From the NCBI RefSeq assembly GCF_000613125.1, contig NZ_HG964497.1:1257791-1321790 (forward strand): a stretch of 64,000 nucleotides of DNA, in the 5' to 3' direction. The first letter of the stretch is position 1; each line of letters opens with the position of its first letter. The position numbers and the translations under genes were made by a program. The notes under the pieces were generated by a model that was not told where the DNA came from, ran no database searches, and was given only the letters and a program-made list of their open reading frames with translations. The DNA is from Bacillus sp. EB01. GTDB taxonomy: Bacteria > Bacillota > Bacilli > Bacillales > Cytobacillaceae. Shown one piece after another: positions 36,680-45,184 of this stretch.

Positions 36680-38350
36680 ATGGATAAAAAGTGGTGGAAA
36701 GAAAGTATTTGCTATCAAGTGTATCCAAGGAGTTTTATGGATAGCAATGGTGATGGGATTGGCGATTTAAAGGGCGTAACCGCAAAGCTCGATTATATAA
36801 AGGAGCTTGGTATCGATGTCATCTGGCTGTCGCCAATGTATAAGTCGCCGAATGATGACAATGGCTATGATATTTCAGATTACCAGGATATTATGGATGA
36901 GTTTGGAACAATGGCGGATTTTAATGAACTTTTGGAAGAAGTGCACAAGCGCGGGATGAAGCTTATCCTTGACCTTGTCATTAACCATACAAGTGATGAG
37001 CATCCCTGGTTTATTGAATCGCGTTCATCAAAGGACAATCCAAAGCGGGATTGGTATATTTGGCGTGATGGCGAGGATGGGCGGGAGCCGAATAATTGGG
37101 AATCCATCTTCAGTGGTTCAGCCTGGAAGCTGGATGAACAGACCGGGCAATATTTCATGCATTTATTTTCAGGTCGTCAGCCTGACCTGAACTGGGAAAA
37201 TCCCGAGGTCAGAAATGCGCTTTATGACATGGTAAATTGGTGGCTGGATAAAGGGATTGACGGTTTCAGGGTCGATGCCATTTCACATATAAAAAAGAAG
37301 CCTGGCTTGCCTGACATGCCGAATCCAAAGGGCTTAGAGTATGTTCCTTCCTTTGATTATATGATGAACGTCGAGGGTGTTGATGGCTTCCTAAAAGAGT
37401 TTGTCAGCAAAACAACGCGCAACCATGATGTCATGACAGTCGGAGAAGCCAATGGAGTCCGCATCACTGACGCCGACAAGTGGGTTGGTGAGAGGGACGG
37501 CTATTTCAATATGATTTTTCAATTCGAGTTCCTGGGACTATGGGACAAGAATAAGAAAGACTCGGTCGATGTTAAAGCTTTGAAGCGGGTTTTGACAAAA
37601 TGGCAAAAAGGCCTTGAGGGAATTGGCTGGAATGCTCTGTTCATTGAAAACCATGACCAGCCGCGCCGGGTTTCAACATGGGGAAATGATAAAAAGTATT
37701 GGAAAGAAAGCGCAAAGATGCTAGGGGCGATGTACTTTTTCATGAAAGGAACGCCGTTTATCTACCAGGGTCAGGAAATTGGAATGACCAATGTCCAATT
37801 TCCTTCTATCGAGGACTATAATGATGTTGGCATGCGCAACTATTATAGGATTGAAACTGAAAAAGGCCGTTCCCATGAGGAAATTATGGAGTTTATCTGG
37901 AAGCATGGGCGTGACAATGCGCGGACCCCAATGCAATGGGATTCTTCACACATGGGTGGATTCACGGCTGCAGATAAAACATGGTTCGGGATTAATCCAA
38001 ATTACACAAAAATCAATGTCGCCAGCCAGTTGGATGATAAGGATTCCATCCTTCATTTTTACAAAGAATTAATTAGGCTGCGCAAAGAAAATAAGCTCTT
38101 TGTTTATGGCAAGTATGATTTATATCATCCGAATCACCCAAAGCTATTTGTCTACACCCGGACGCTGGGGAGCCAGAAGGCGATTATTCTTTGCAATGTG
38201 CATGGAACTCCATCCAGGTTTAAAATGCCAGCAGCAATCCGATATAAGAAAAGCGAATTGATCGTGAATAACTATCCCGTACAGGGGAAGAAACTGCCGA
38301 AGGAATTTACAATGAAGCCTTTTGAAACAAGAGTATATTTCCTTTATTAA
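36680..38350 (+). CDS. malL: GH13 alpha-glucosidase (oligo-1,6-glucosidase type)
   Basis: 556 residues of the GH13 oligo-1,6-glucosidase/trehalose-6-phosphate hydrolase subfamily. N-terminal WWKESICYQVYPRSFMDSNG, nucleophile D199 (GFRVDAISH), acid/base E256 (VGEANG) and D326 (ENHDQPRR) are all present; C-terminal beta domain ends KPFETRVYFLY. Cytoplasmic, no signal peptide; it would hydrolyse isomaltose, maltose or related oligosaccharides. The frame is open 29 codons upstream, but the ATG at 36680 fits the family start and follows GAGGTG. No PTS or sugar transporter gene is adjacent. TreA cannot be excluded. Confidence 0.85.
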   Translation: MDKKWWKESICYQVYPRSFMDSNGDGIGDLKGVTAKLDYIKELGIDVIWLSPMYKSPNDDNGYDISDYQDIMDEFGTMADFNELLEEVHKRGMKLILDLVINHTSDEHPWFIESRSSKDNPKRDWYIWRDGEDGREPNNWESIFSGSAWKLDEQTGQYFMHLFSGRQPDLNWENPEVRNALYDMVNWWLDKGIDGFRVDAISHIKKKPGLPDMPNPKGLEYVPSFDYMMNVEGVDGFLKEFVSKTTRNHDVMTVGEANGVRITDADKWVGERDGYFNMIFQFEFLGLWDKNKKDSVDVKALKRVLTKWQKGLEGIGWNALFIENHDQPRRVSTWGNDKKYWKESAKMLGAMYFFMKGTPFIYQGQEIGMTNVQFPSIEDYNDVGMRNYYRIETEKGRSHEEIMEFIWKHGRDNARTPMQWDSSHMGGFTAADKTWFGINPNYTKINVASQLDDKDSILHFYKELIRLRKENKLFVYGKYDLYHPNHPKLFVYTRTLGSQKAIILCNVHGTPSRFKMPAAIRYKKSELIVNNYPVQGKKLPKEFTMKPFETRVYFLY

Positions 38351-38406
38351 AAGCCCTATGGCTGTGTCTATTGCGATATGAAATGCTCCTTGAGGACGAT
38401 AAATAG

Positions 38407-38610
38407 ATATACGCCTATACAAGAACACTAGGCAACGAGAAACTTCTCGACGTCTGCAACTTCTCAAAAGAAGAACTTTCATTCAAACTGCCTGCTGAAT
38501 TCAGGACAGACAGCAAAACACTGTTGATCGGCAACTATCCGGAAGCAATCGGGAATTCCAATGGCTTCTTTCCGCTTCGTCAGTATGAAGCTGTTGTATA
38601 TAAACTATAA
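38407..38610 (+). pseudogene. Remnant of a second GH13 alpha-glucosidase (C-terminus only)
   Basis: In the frame starting at 38410 the translation reads YAYTRTLGNEKLLDVCNFSK, EELSFKLPAEFRTDSKTLLI, GNYPEAIGNSNGFFPLRQYE, AVVYKL and stop, the C-terminal beta domain of a GH13 glucosidase. It aligns with VYTRTLGSQKAIILCNVHGT of the intact gene just upstream but is clearly a different paralogue. There is no start codon or catalytic domain, and an in-frame stop precedes it. Most of a tandem paralogue has been deleted. Confidence 0.8.
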
Positions 38611-38619
38611 TTTAAAGAA

Positions 38620-38655
38620 TTCAGCGCTCATTCCAATCGGGAATGAGCGCTTTTT
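38620..38655. terminator. Terminator between glucosidase remnant and nrnB
   Basis: AGCGCTCATTCC and GGGAATGAGCGCT pair around AATC and are followed by TTTTATT on the plus strand. The minus-strand nrnB ends at its edge and may use it too. Confidence 0.8.
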
Positions 38656-38656
38656 A

Positions 38657-39886
38657 TTACTCTGTTAAATGATAAAGCATTTCCTTGTATGATTGCCTTG
38701 CTTCTTCAAATGGTATATCCAGTGCCTCGCCCAGTCTTCTTAGCAAGTCATTGTCATAGCTGAGCCATGCTGAAAAGTTCCTTTTCACATCTCGTTCAGC
38801 ATCGGCAAATGTAGAATACTCTTTTTGTACTGTTCCTTTATTAACAGCCTCAACTTTCCCGCCTTCTGATGGCCGAATAAGAATCATGTCACCATTTCTG
38901 TTTTCAAAAAAGGTTCCATAGGAGGTGCCTTTTACGTTCAGTTCATTTCTGTCTGCATCGAGTTTAAGCGGCTGAAGTGAAAAAACATCAACTACAAATT
39001 TCTGGAAAGCATCTTTACTAAGCTCGCAGCCGGATGCCTTTGGGTGCCCTCCGCCTCCGAAACGTGATGCAAATTCTGCAACATTAACCTCATCATGAAT
39101 TGTCCGGAACCCCGCCTTTTTTCCGCCAACATTCATGAGAATGACCATATCTAGATGTGGGAACAGTTTATTCAGTGCGTTGCCCAGCTCCGACAAATAT
39201 TGCTCGGCATGGATGATTCCTGCAAAATATCCATCAACTTTTGCCTGGACAAGCTGCCTGCTTTTGGAACGGATATATCGTTCGATTTTCGCATCTTCAA
39301 TGTCCAGCAGGAAGTTTTCATTTTTAGATAGTGAAAAGGCCTCCGGGTTTTTCTTGAGCCGTTCAAGCAGAACCTCCTCAAATTCATTCCGTTCCATGAT
39401 ATAAAATAGATCATTAAGCCTTTTGGCGGCCGTGTTGTTGTTTTCATCCCATTCCCATGTATCATATTGACGTACAAGGTCGACAAATTCGTCGAGTGCC
39501 TTTGTCGGGCGGAGGGCATTGGTCTTGACAAGATGTTCATAGAAAAGAGAGGTCGCGCAGGTTTTTTTACCTGTTTCATACTCCGGTAAAACGAAACCCC
39601 ATTCATATTGGTTGAAATGCATAGCGGTCACATGGTGGTCAATAAGCCTAATATGGCTGCCCTTTTTAAAACGCTCCGCAAGTCTTTTTTCCACTTCGGA
39701 GTTTACAGCCATGTCAGTTATGTAGATTTCATCATGGGCGGTCTCATTCTTTGCAAGATGCTGCTGGACGCGGTCGTTTAAGACCCGATGCGAACAATAG
39801 GCAACATCTGCCTTGTCTCCATATGCAATTTTTGCCAGCAAACCGCAGCCTAAACCATCCAAATCTATGTCTGTGAAAAGCTTCAT
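38657..39886 (-). CDS. nrnB: DHH-family oligoribonuclease NrnB-like
   Basis: 409 residues, phosphodiesterase of the DHH/DHHA1 superfamily. Metal ligands: TDIDLDG near the N-terminus, ITDMAV, and the DHH triad at 83-85 (LIDHHVTAMH). The DHHA1 domain has RFGGGGHPKASGC (about 280-292). Layout follows B. subtilis NrnB (YngD), which degrades short RNA oligonucleotides. ATG at 39886 has AAAGGAG eight bases upstream; an ATG six codons earlier does not. Monocistronic. Confidence 0.85.
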   Translation of the reverse strand: MKLFTDIDLDGLGCGLLAKIAYGDKADVAYCSHRVLNDRVQQHLAKNETAHDEIYITDMAVNSEVEKRLAERFKKGSHIRLIDHHVTAMHFNQYEWGFVLPEYETGKKTCATSLFYEHLVKTNALRPTKALDEFVDLVRQYDTWEWDENNNTAAKRLNDLFYIMERNEFEEVLLERLKKNPEAFSLSKNENFLLDIEDAKIERYIRSKSRQLVQAKVDGYFAGIIHAEQYLSELGNALNKLFPHLDMVILMNVGGKKAGFRTIHDEVNVAEFASRFGGGGHPKASGCELSKDAFQKFVVDVFSLQPLKLDADRNELNVKGTSYGTFFENRNGDMILIRPSEGGKVEAVNKGTVQKEYSTFADAERDVKRNFSAWLSYDNDLLRRLGEALDIPFEEARQSYKEMLYHLTE

Positions 39887-39992
39887 AAGGAAGTCTCCTT
39901 TCATGGTGATTCATAAGGATTAGTTTTAACTCCAAAAAGTTCCTTATTCATTTGACTTAGTATTCATGTCCTTACTCTATATTAATTTAATG

Positions 39993-40158
39993 ATAAAGTG
40001 AACCTTCTTTCAGTGGAAGGCTTCACTGGTTGTTAGCCGCGCAAAGTCCGATTGATTTTTCTAAGGACTGAAGCCCAAGAAAAATCTTAGTTCACGAATC
40101 GGACCTTTAGGGTCAGTTGCTTCCGAGGGAGGCTTGCTGCCCCTTAAAGTGGGATAAA
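39993..40158 (+). repeat. Structured ATAAA-bounded repeat, copy B (bcr1/MITE-like)
   Basis: 166 bp, same orientation and same block order as copy A (30501-30697), again bounded by ATAAA. Stems: CAGTG/CACTG (40011 region), TCCGATT/AATCGGA, and GGGTCAG/CTGCCC enclosing CTTCC/GGAGG. It is followed about 100 bp later by the start of a nitroreductase gene, so it again lies in a 5' leader. A TTGACT hexamer at 39952-39957 may belong to the upstream promoter. Confidence 0.65.
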
Positions 40159-40264
40159 AGATAGCGGGCAGCCTGTATTAGCTTTCTAATCATTTGTTTA
40201 ATTGCTTTCTGTGAAAGGTATCTTAAATAGTGTGGTTAGATAGAAGGATAACGAGGAGGTACAT

Positions 40265-40945
40265 ATGCAAACGAACGAGGAACTTAAAAAGGACATTCTT
40301 GAGGCATTCAACTTCCGGCATGCAACGAAGGAATTTGATCCGGAAAAGAAAATTAGTAAGGAAGATTTTGATTTCATATTAGAAACAGGACGTTTATCGC
40401 CAAGTTCATTTGGAGTGGAGCCATGGCGGTTTATTGTGGTACAGAACCAGGAGCTCCGCAAAAAAATTAAGGAGACGTCTTGGGGCGCATATGGTAAAGC
40501 GGAAAATGCCAGCCATTTTGTGATTTTTCTGGCAAGGACCGCCAGTGAGACGAGATATGATGCAAATTACCTTCGGGAGCATTTCCTTAATTCAGCGCAG
40601 ATCCCCGAGGATTTTCTAAAAAAATTCTTGAGCAGAATTGAGGAATTCCAAAGAGAAGATTTCAAGCTGCTTGATGATGATGGCAGGCTTTTGTATGAAT
40701 GGGCCTGCCGGCAAACATATATAGCCCTGGCGAATATGATGACGGCAGCTGCGCAGCTGAAAATCGACTCCTGTCCAATTGAGGGCTTCAATATCGAGAA
40801 AATGAATGCGCTCCTTGAAGAGGAGGGCTTGCTCGAGGATGGCAAATTCAGCATCTCCGTTATGGCTGCGTTTGGATATCGGAAACAAGAACCTGCCCCG
40901 AAAAAGCGCAGGCCTGAAAGTGATGTAATTAAATGGATTGATTGA
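40265..40945 (+). CDS. Nitroreductase-family NAD(P)H oxidoreductase
   Basis: 226 residues, FMN-dependent NfsB/YfkO-type enzyme. FMN-binding N-terminus FNFRHATKEFDPEKK, then SPSSFGVEPWRFIVVQN, and the C-terminal CPIEGFN and SVMAAFGYRKQEPAPKKRR. Reduces nitroaromatics or quinones; physiological substrate unknown. ATG at 40265 after GAGGAGG. Preceded by a structured repeat in the presumed leader. Confidence 0.92.
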   Translation: MQTNEELKKDILEAFNFRHATKEFDPEKKISKEDFDFILETGRLSPSSFGVEPWRFIVVQNQELRKKIKETSWGAYGKAENASHFVIFLARTASETRYDANYLREHFLNSAQIPEDFLKKFLSRIEEFQREDFKLLDDDGRLLYEWACRQTYIALANMMTAAAQLKIDSCPIEGFNIEKMNALLEEEGLLEDGKFSISVMAAFGYRKQEPAPKKRRPESDVIKWID

Positions 40946-40948
40946 ATA

Positions 40949-40970
40949 TGGGAAGGGCCTTCCCTCTTTT
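40949..40970 (+). terminator. Terminator after the nitroreductase gene
   Basis: GGGAAGG and CCTTCCC pair directly and are followed by TCTTTT. A second hairpin (ATGCCCT/AGGGCAT, 41031-41056) follows. Confidence 0.55.
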
Positions 40971-41159
40971 AACTTTGACTCGAACAGACGAGTAAAAAGC
41001 GAGCCGGGGGTCGATTAGAAGCTTCAAAGAATGCCCTTTGCCTGTTACGAGGGCATTTGCACGTTACTCTGCCCCTATTAAAAAAATATTGCTTTTCCCT
41101 GTATATTTTGGTAGTTATGAAGAAGGAAGTGCCAGAATAACGAGAGGAGCCTGGACAAG

Positions 41160-41678
41160 ATGACAACAATTTATTGGTCGGTTTTTAAAAATAGCCAGTG
41201 GCCCTTGCATATCGCTGCTTCGGAAAAAGGATTGTGCTATGTAGGGTCACCGGGTGAAGGGTTCAAGGAACTTGAGGCTTGGGTGTTGAAGCATCGTTCG
41301 AAGGCCCAACTTGTTGAAAATGAGGAGTTCTTGAAACCTTATTTTACTGAGTTAAATGATTATCTTGAAGGTTCAGTTACTAGCTTCAACTTTCCGGTGG
41401 ACACGATGGGAACTCCCTTTCAGGAGAGCATTTGGGCTGCCCTGAAGGAAATCCCTTACGGCAGGACGGTTACTTACAGCGATATAGCAAATATAATAGG
41501 CAAGCCCGCAGCGGTCAGGGCTGTCGGCTCAGCTATTGGGGCAAATCCTGTCATGATTACAATTCCATGCCACAGGGTCATAGGTAAAAATGGAGCTCTC
41601 ACAGGGTTCCGAGGCGGCATTGAAATGAAGAAGTTTCTTTTGGAGCATGAAACCAAATTTACCGTTGTACAGCAATAA
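41160..41678 (+). CDS. ogt: Methylated-DNA--protein-cysteine methyltransferase
   Basis: 172-residue suicide repair protein removing alkyl groups from O6-alkylguanine. The acceptor cysteine is C137 in ITIPCHRVIG; other motifs are GTPFQESIWAALKEIPYG and TYSDIA with the arginine finger in AAVRAVGSAIGANP. ATG at 41160 preceded by GAGGAG ten bases away. Terminator at 41700-41754. Confidence 0.95.
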   Translation: MTTIYWSVFKNSQWPLHIAASEKGLCYVGSPGEGFKELEAWVLKHRSKAQLVENEEFLKPYFTELNDYLEGSVTSFNFPVDTMGTPFQESIWAALKEIPYGRTVTYSDIANIIGKPAAVRAVGSAIGANPVMITIPCHRVIGKNGALTGFRGGIEMKKFLLEHETKFTVVQQ

Positions 41679-41699
41679 GGAATGCATTGTAAATTGAAG

Positions 41700-41754
41700 A
41701 AGCTGTCCCATCGGGTTATTGACTGACAACCTTATAGGGCAGCTTTGGTTTTTT
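41700..41754 (+). terminator. Terminator after ogt
   Basis: AAGCTGTCCCAT and ATAGGGCAGCTT pair with one bulge around a 22-nt loop, followed by TGGTTTTTT. Confidence 0.7.
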
Positions 41755-41800
41755 GTAAAAAATTTACTCCTATCTTTTTTAAATAGGCTCTTGTCGTTTT

Positions 41801-42060
41801 ATGAATGACACTTTGCCACGTTTGGAAGCTCGAAATGTCATTCATCTGCTTTATGAAAGACACTTTGCTTCATCCGGAAGCTCGAAGTGTCATTCATTTG
41901 CTTTATGAATGACACTTTGCCTCGTCCAGCAGCCTGAAATGTCATTCATCTGCTTTATGTATGACACTTTGCTTCGTCTGGTAGCCCGAAATGTTATTCA
42001 TTTGCTTTATGAATGACACTTTGTCTCGTCCGATAGCCTGAAATGTCATTCATCTGATAT
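41801..42060. repeat. Tandem array of five 52-bp palindromic repeats
   Basis: Five units start at 41801, 41853, 41905, 41957 and 42009, exactly 52 bp apart. Each begins ATGAATGACACTTTG and carries the inverted arm GAAATGTCATTCAT at positions 32-45, so each can fold into a 14-bp hairpin (one mismatch) with a variable loop of about 17 nt and a 7-nt linker TCTGCTT. Units differ by point changes; in unit 2 the right arm (AAGTGTC) changes to match CACTTT. A degenerate sixth start (ATCCATGACCTTTG) follows. It lies between convergent ogt and the SDR gene. Confidence 0.9.
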
Positions 42061-42171
42061 ATCCATGACCTTTGTAAACGAAGGCCTTTTCCATAGCGCG
42101 TGAATGTACTATCCGCACAAACCAAAAAAAGCACGATGCAGCTGCGCACCGGCCTTTTCGGTTAAAATGAT

Positions 42172-42954
42172 TTATAAAAGTGATTCTGCTCCGTCGATGT
42201 AAATTTCGGTGCCTGTGATGTGGCTTGACAGGTCCGATGCCAAGAAGTAAACAAGGTCGGCCACCTGCTCGGGCTTTCCGGGCCGGTCTGCGAGCGGCTG
42301 ATTTCCTTCTGGGTACTCGACAGGGATAGTGATCTTTTCAAGCTCCTCCTCCGCAGGGAAGGTATTGTCGTGGATATTGGTATCGATGGCACCAGGGCAA
42401 ATGGTATTGACTCTGATTTTATAGTTTGAAAGCTCAAGAGCAGCCATTTTCCCAAACCCAACTTGTCCTGCTTTGGACGTGCTGTAAGCCGAGAAGCCAA
42501 AATTCTTAAACCAGCGGTTTCCGTTAATTGAGCTAGTGATAATCATGCTTCCGCCCCGTTCCTTCATATGGGGAATGGCATACTTCAGTGTCAGGAAAGT
42601 CCCTCTTAAATTCGTGGTGATGGTCTCATCCCAGTCATCCGGCTCAAGATCCTCAATTGGTGCGATTACACCATTGATCCCGGCGTTAGCAAACACAATA
42701 TCGAGCCGCCCGAATGCCTCTATCGTCTTTTTATAGGCCTGTTCCACATCATCCGGGTTTGCGATATTGCACTCGGCAATGATGGCACTGCTGCCTTTTT
42801 GTTCAATGAGGGCCTTTACTTCACCGGCATTTTCTTCTTTCAGGTCAATTAACGCGACCTTAGCCCCTTCGCTGGCCAGTTTGATGGCAGCAGCGCGGCC
42901 GATACCTGAACTTGCCCCCGTTACAAATGCTACTTTTCCATCCAATGTTCCCAT
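42172..42954 (-). CDS. Short-chain dehydrogenase/reductase
   Basis: 260 residues, classical SDR. Cofactor loop VTGASSGIG, D37-type acidic residue in ALIDLKEE (NAD preference), FANAGING, catalytic Ser in ITSSINGNRW, and YSTSKAGQVGF with Tyr and Lys. The C-terminus HITGTEIYIDGAESLL is normal. GGAGG precedes the ATG at 42954. Substrate not evident; monocistronic. Confidence 0.9.
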   Translation of the reverse strand: MGTLDGKVAFVTGASSGIGRAAAIKLASEGAKVALIDLKEENAGEVKALIEQKGSSAIIAECNIANPDDVEQAYKKTIEAFGRLDIVFANAGINGVIAPIEDLEPDDWDETITTNLRGTFLTLKYAIPHMKERGGSMIITSSINGNRWFKNFGFSAYSTSKAGQVGFGKMAALELSNYKIRVNTICPGAIDTNIHDNTFPAEEELEKITIPVEYPEGNQPLADRPGKPEQVADLVYFLASDLSSHITGTEIYIDGAESLL

Positions 42955-43233
42955 TAAACCAACCTCCCATTCTTGCGAAACTTACTTATTTGTTATCCCC
43001 TTTTTTTGAAGAAGGAAACATTCAAGTGTGAAAATCTTTAGAGTTACGGTATACCTTCGTAAGGGGATAATTCAGTGGGAAGCAGAATAGGAAATTCAAG
43101 GAGAGAAGTTTTTCTTTTTTTAGACAAGGGGAAGTAAATATAGAAATAGAAGAATAATATAGTGCGCGTTAATTAAGGAAGGCCTTACAAACTTTTAATA
43201 GAAGGATTGTGTATTAGAATAGGGGGATTACGT

Positions 43234-44091
43234 ATGAATAGGGCTTTGGTTCTTCAATCGGATTTCGGGATTAGTGATGGGGCGGTAAGCGCGATGTACG
43301 GAGTTGCATTTTCTGTTGACAGCGCTATCCGTATATTTGATTTGACACATGACATTCCTCCATTCAATATATGGGAGGGTTCTTACCGCTTGCTCCAGGC
43401 TATCTCCTACTGGCCCAAAGGAACGGTTTTTGTATCTGTAGTTGACCCGGGTGTCGGTTCTGCGAGGAAAAGTGTGGCTGTTAAAACGAAGGATGGGAAA
43501 ATCATCATTACTCCGAATAATGGAACTCTGACACATATCCATCGATTTATTGGCATTGTAGAAGCTAGAGAGCTTGATGAGGGAAAAAACAGGCTTCCTC
43601 ATTCGAGGGAATCTTATACATTTCATGGCCGTGATATTTTTGCCTATACAGGTGCCCGGCTGGCGATGGGGAGAATATCTTTTGAGCAAATTGGAAAAGA
43701 AATTGAGGTCAGCTCAATCGTAAACCTTCCATTAAATCAGGCAACAAGAACGGAAGGAAGTATTGATGGGATAGTAGAAATTCATGATGTTAGGTTTGGG
43801 AATCTCTGGACGAATATCAATCGCGACTTGCTAAAAGAAGCTGGAATTCAATACGGCGATCGCCTATCCGTTACTATTGGCAACGGGACACGTCAGGTCT
43901 ATAAGAATACGATGACATTTGGCAGATCATTTGCTGATACGCTAGTCGGGGAGCCTCTCGTTTATATCAATTCACTTGATAACTTGGCCATTGCGATTAA
44001 TCAGGGTTCGTTTGCCGATGCCTTTCATATCGGCTCAGGCACAAATTGGACGATCTCATTTGTAAAGAATGAGGTTAATCATGGAGCTTGA
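43234..44091 (+). CDS. SAM hydrolase (DUF62, SAM hydroxide adenosyltransferase family)
   Basis: 285 residues from the ATG at 43234 (AGGGGG seven bases upstream). Members hydrolyse S-adenosylmethionine to adenosine and methionine. The Asp-Arg-His set of that family is present: D71 and R78 in VVDPGVGSARKS, H131 in TFHGRDIFAY; also QSDFGISDGAVSAM and TPNNGTLT. The residues and length fit the hydrolase rather than the rarer halogenating members. The gene overlaps the next by 11 bp. Confidence 0.87.
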   Translation: MNRALVLQSDFGISDGAVSAMYGVAFSVDSAIRIFDLTHDIPPFNIWEGSYRLLQAISYWPKGTVFVSVVDPGVGSARKSVAVKTKDGKIIITPNNGTLTHIHRFIGIVEARELDEGKNRLPHSRESYTFHGRDIFAYTGARLAMGRISFEQIGKEIEVSSIVNLPLNQATRTEGSIDGIVEIHDVRFGNLWTNINRDLLKEAGIQYGDRLSVTIGNGTRQVYKNTMTFGRSFADTLVGEPLVYINSLDNLAIAINQGSFADAFHIGSGTNWTISFVKNEVNHGA

Positions 44092-44977
44092 GGTTATTTT
44101 GAAAAAATCTCTCGAAAATCCCTATAGGATTAAGCGTGAGAATGAAGGTATACTATACCATTACACAAATCTGCAGGCACTCTATGCAATTCTTTCAACA
44201 GGCTCAATTTGGATGACACGAAGCGAGTTCCTTAATGATGCCTCTGAATTGACGTATATAAAAACAGTTATTGAAGATGTTTTTTCGGATAAACCGGCTT
44301 CCAGTATAGAGGCCACATTCAAATCTGAGGTTAATGAAATTTTAAATGGCTCATACTTCAATGAACAGCACCGCAGTAAATGCTATATTCTCTCATTGAC
44401 CGCGATTTCTGATTTAATTACCAACTGGTCAGCTTATTCTAATTTTGATGGCTATAATATAGGCTTGGATAGCCTTCAACTTCATCATCTGCTGGAAATA
44501 AAGTATGGCGGGGCGTATATGGCTGGCTATGTCCTCTACGATGAAAGCCTTCAGAGGAAAATTGTTAGAGAAGAAGTGGAGAGATATTTAGGCATTTGGG
44601 AACATGTAAGGATGAGTAATGAAGCGGGGCGAGAGGTTGCCCGGGCATTCATGGTCAGGATGCTCAATTACAGCTACTTTTTTAAGCATCCTGCTTTTAA
44701 GCCGGAAACAGAGTATAGAGTTGCCTTTTTTCCCGAAAACCTCGCAAAGGTACAGGAGTTTGCCGTTTTGTTTCGGACCTCGGCAGGCGGCCTTGTTCCA
44801 TACATTGAACTTGATTTTAAGCAGAATCAAAATGATGTAAAGCTTCCGGTAAAAGAAGTATGGATTGGACCAACCAACAAAATGGATAATGCGTACCTTG
44901 GATTGAAGGCCTTTCTGCAATCACTTGGATACATGGATACTGACATTAAGAAATCAGTTATTCCACTTAGATTTTGA
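44081..44977 (+). CDS. DUF2971 domain-containing protein
   Basis: 298 residues. N-terminal LYHYTNLQALYAILSTGSIW then MTRSEFLNDASEL is the DUF2971 signature; the middle contains CYILSLTAISDLITNWSAYS and FKPETEYRVAFF. The function of this family is not established; its HYT and NDxxE elements recall ADP-ribosyltransferase-like folds, which is speculative. The ATG at 44081 follows TGAGG by six bases, inside the end of the SAM hydrolase gene, so translation is coupled. A terminator follows at 45016. Confidence 0.8.
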   Translation: MELEVILKKSLENPYRIKRENEGILYHYTNLQALYAILSTGSIWMTRSEFLNDASELTYIKTVIEDVFSDKPASSIEATFKSEVNEILNGSYFNEQHRSKCYILSLTAISDLITNWSAYSNFDGYNIGLDSLQLHHLLEIKYGGAYMAGYVLYDESLQRKIVREEVERYLGIWEHVRMSNEAGREVARAFMVRMLNYSYFFKHPAFKPETEYRVAFFPENLAKVQEFAVLFRTSAGGLVPYIELDFKQNQNDVKLPVKEVWIGPTNKMDNAYLGLKAFLQSLGYMDTDIKKSVIPLRF

Positions 44978-45015
44978 TTTGGTGATAGCAATAATAGCAC
45001 TTATAAGCATGAAAT

Positions 45016-45044
45016 GCCCGTTCTTTAAAAAGAATGGGCTTTTT
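45016..45044 (+). terminator. Terminator after the DUF2971 gene
   Basis: GCCCGTTCTT and AAGAATGGGC pair around TAAA, followed by TTTTT. Confidence 0.88.
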
Positions 45045-45184
45045 AGCATTGTTAAAAAAACTAAAACTTGGCTGGACAAAAAGAATCAGTGAAACGAAAT
45101 AATCAGTTATTTCGTCAGTTTTGACGAGTATACTTTACGTATAGAACCCGGATTGATTACGGTGCTTTTGAAAGGGTTGGAGAA

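Noticed and set aside
30501-40158. Reading the two ATAAA-bounded repeats as omega-RNA or end fragments of an IS200/IS605 TnpB element
   Set aside because: No tnpA or tnpB fragment is present beside either copy, and the ATAAA borders fit a MITE-type target duplication better. Not fully excluded.
41801-42060. CRISPR array
   Set aside because: Units are directly adjacent with no unique spacers, the whole 52 bp is repeated, and no cas genes are near.
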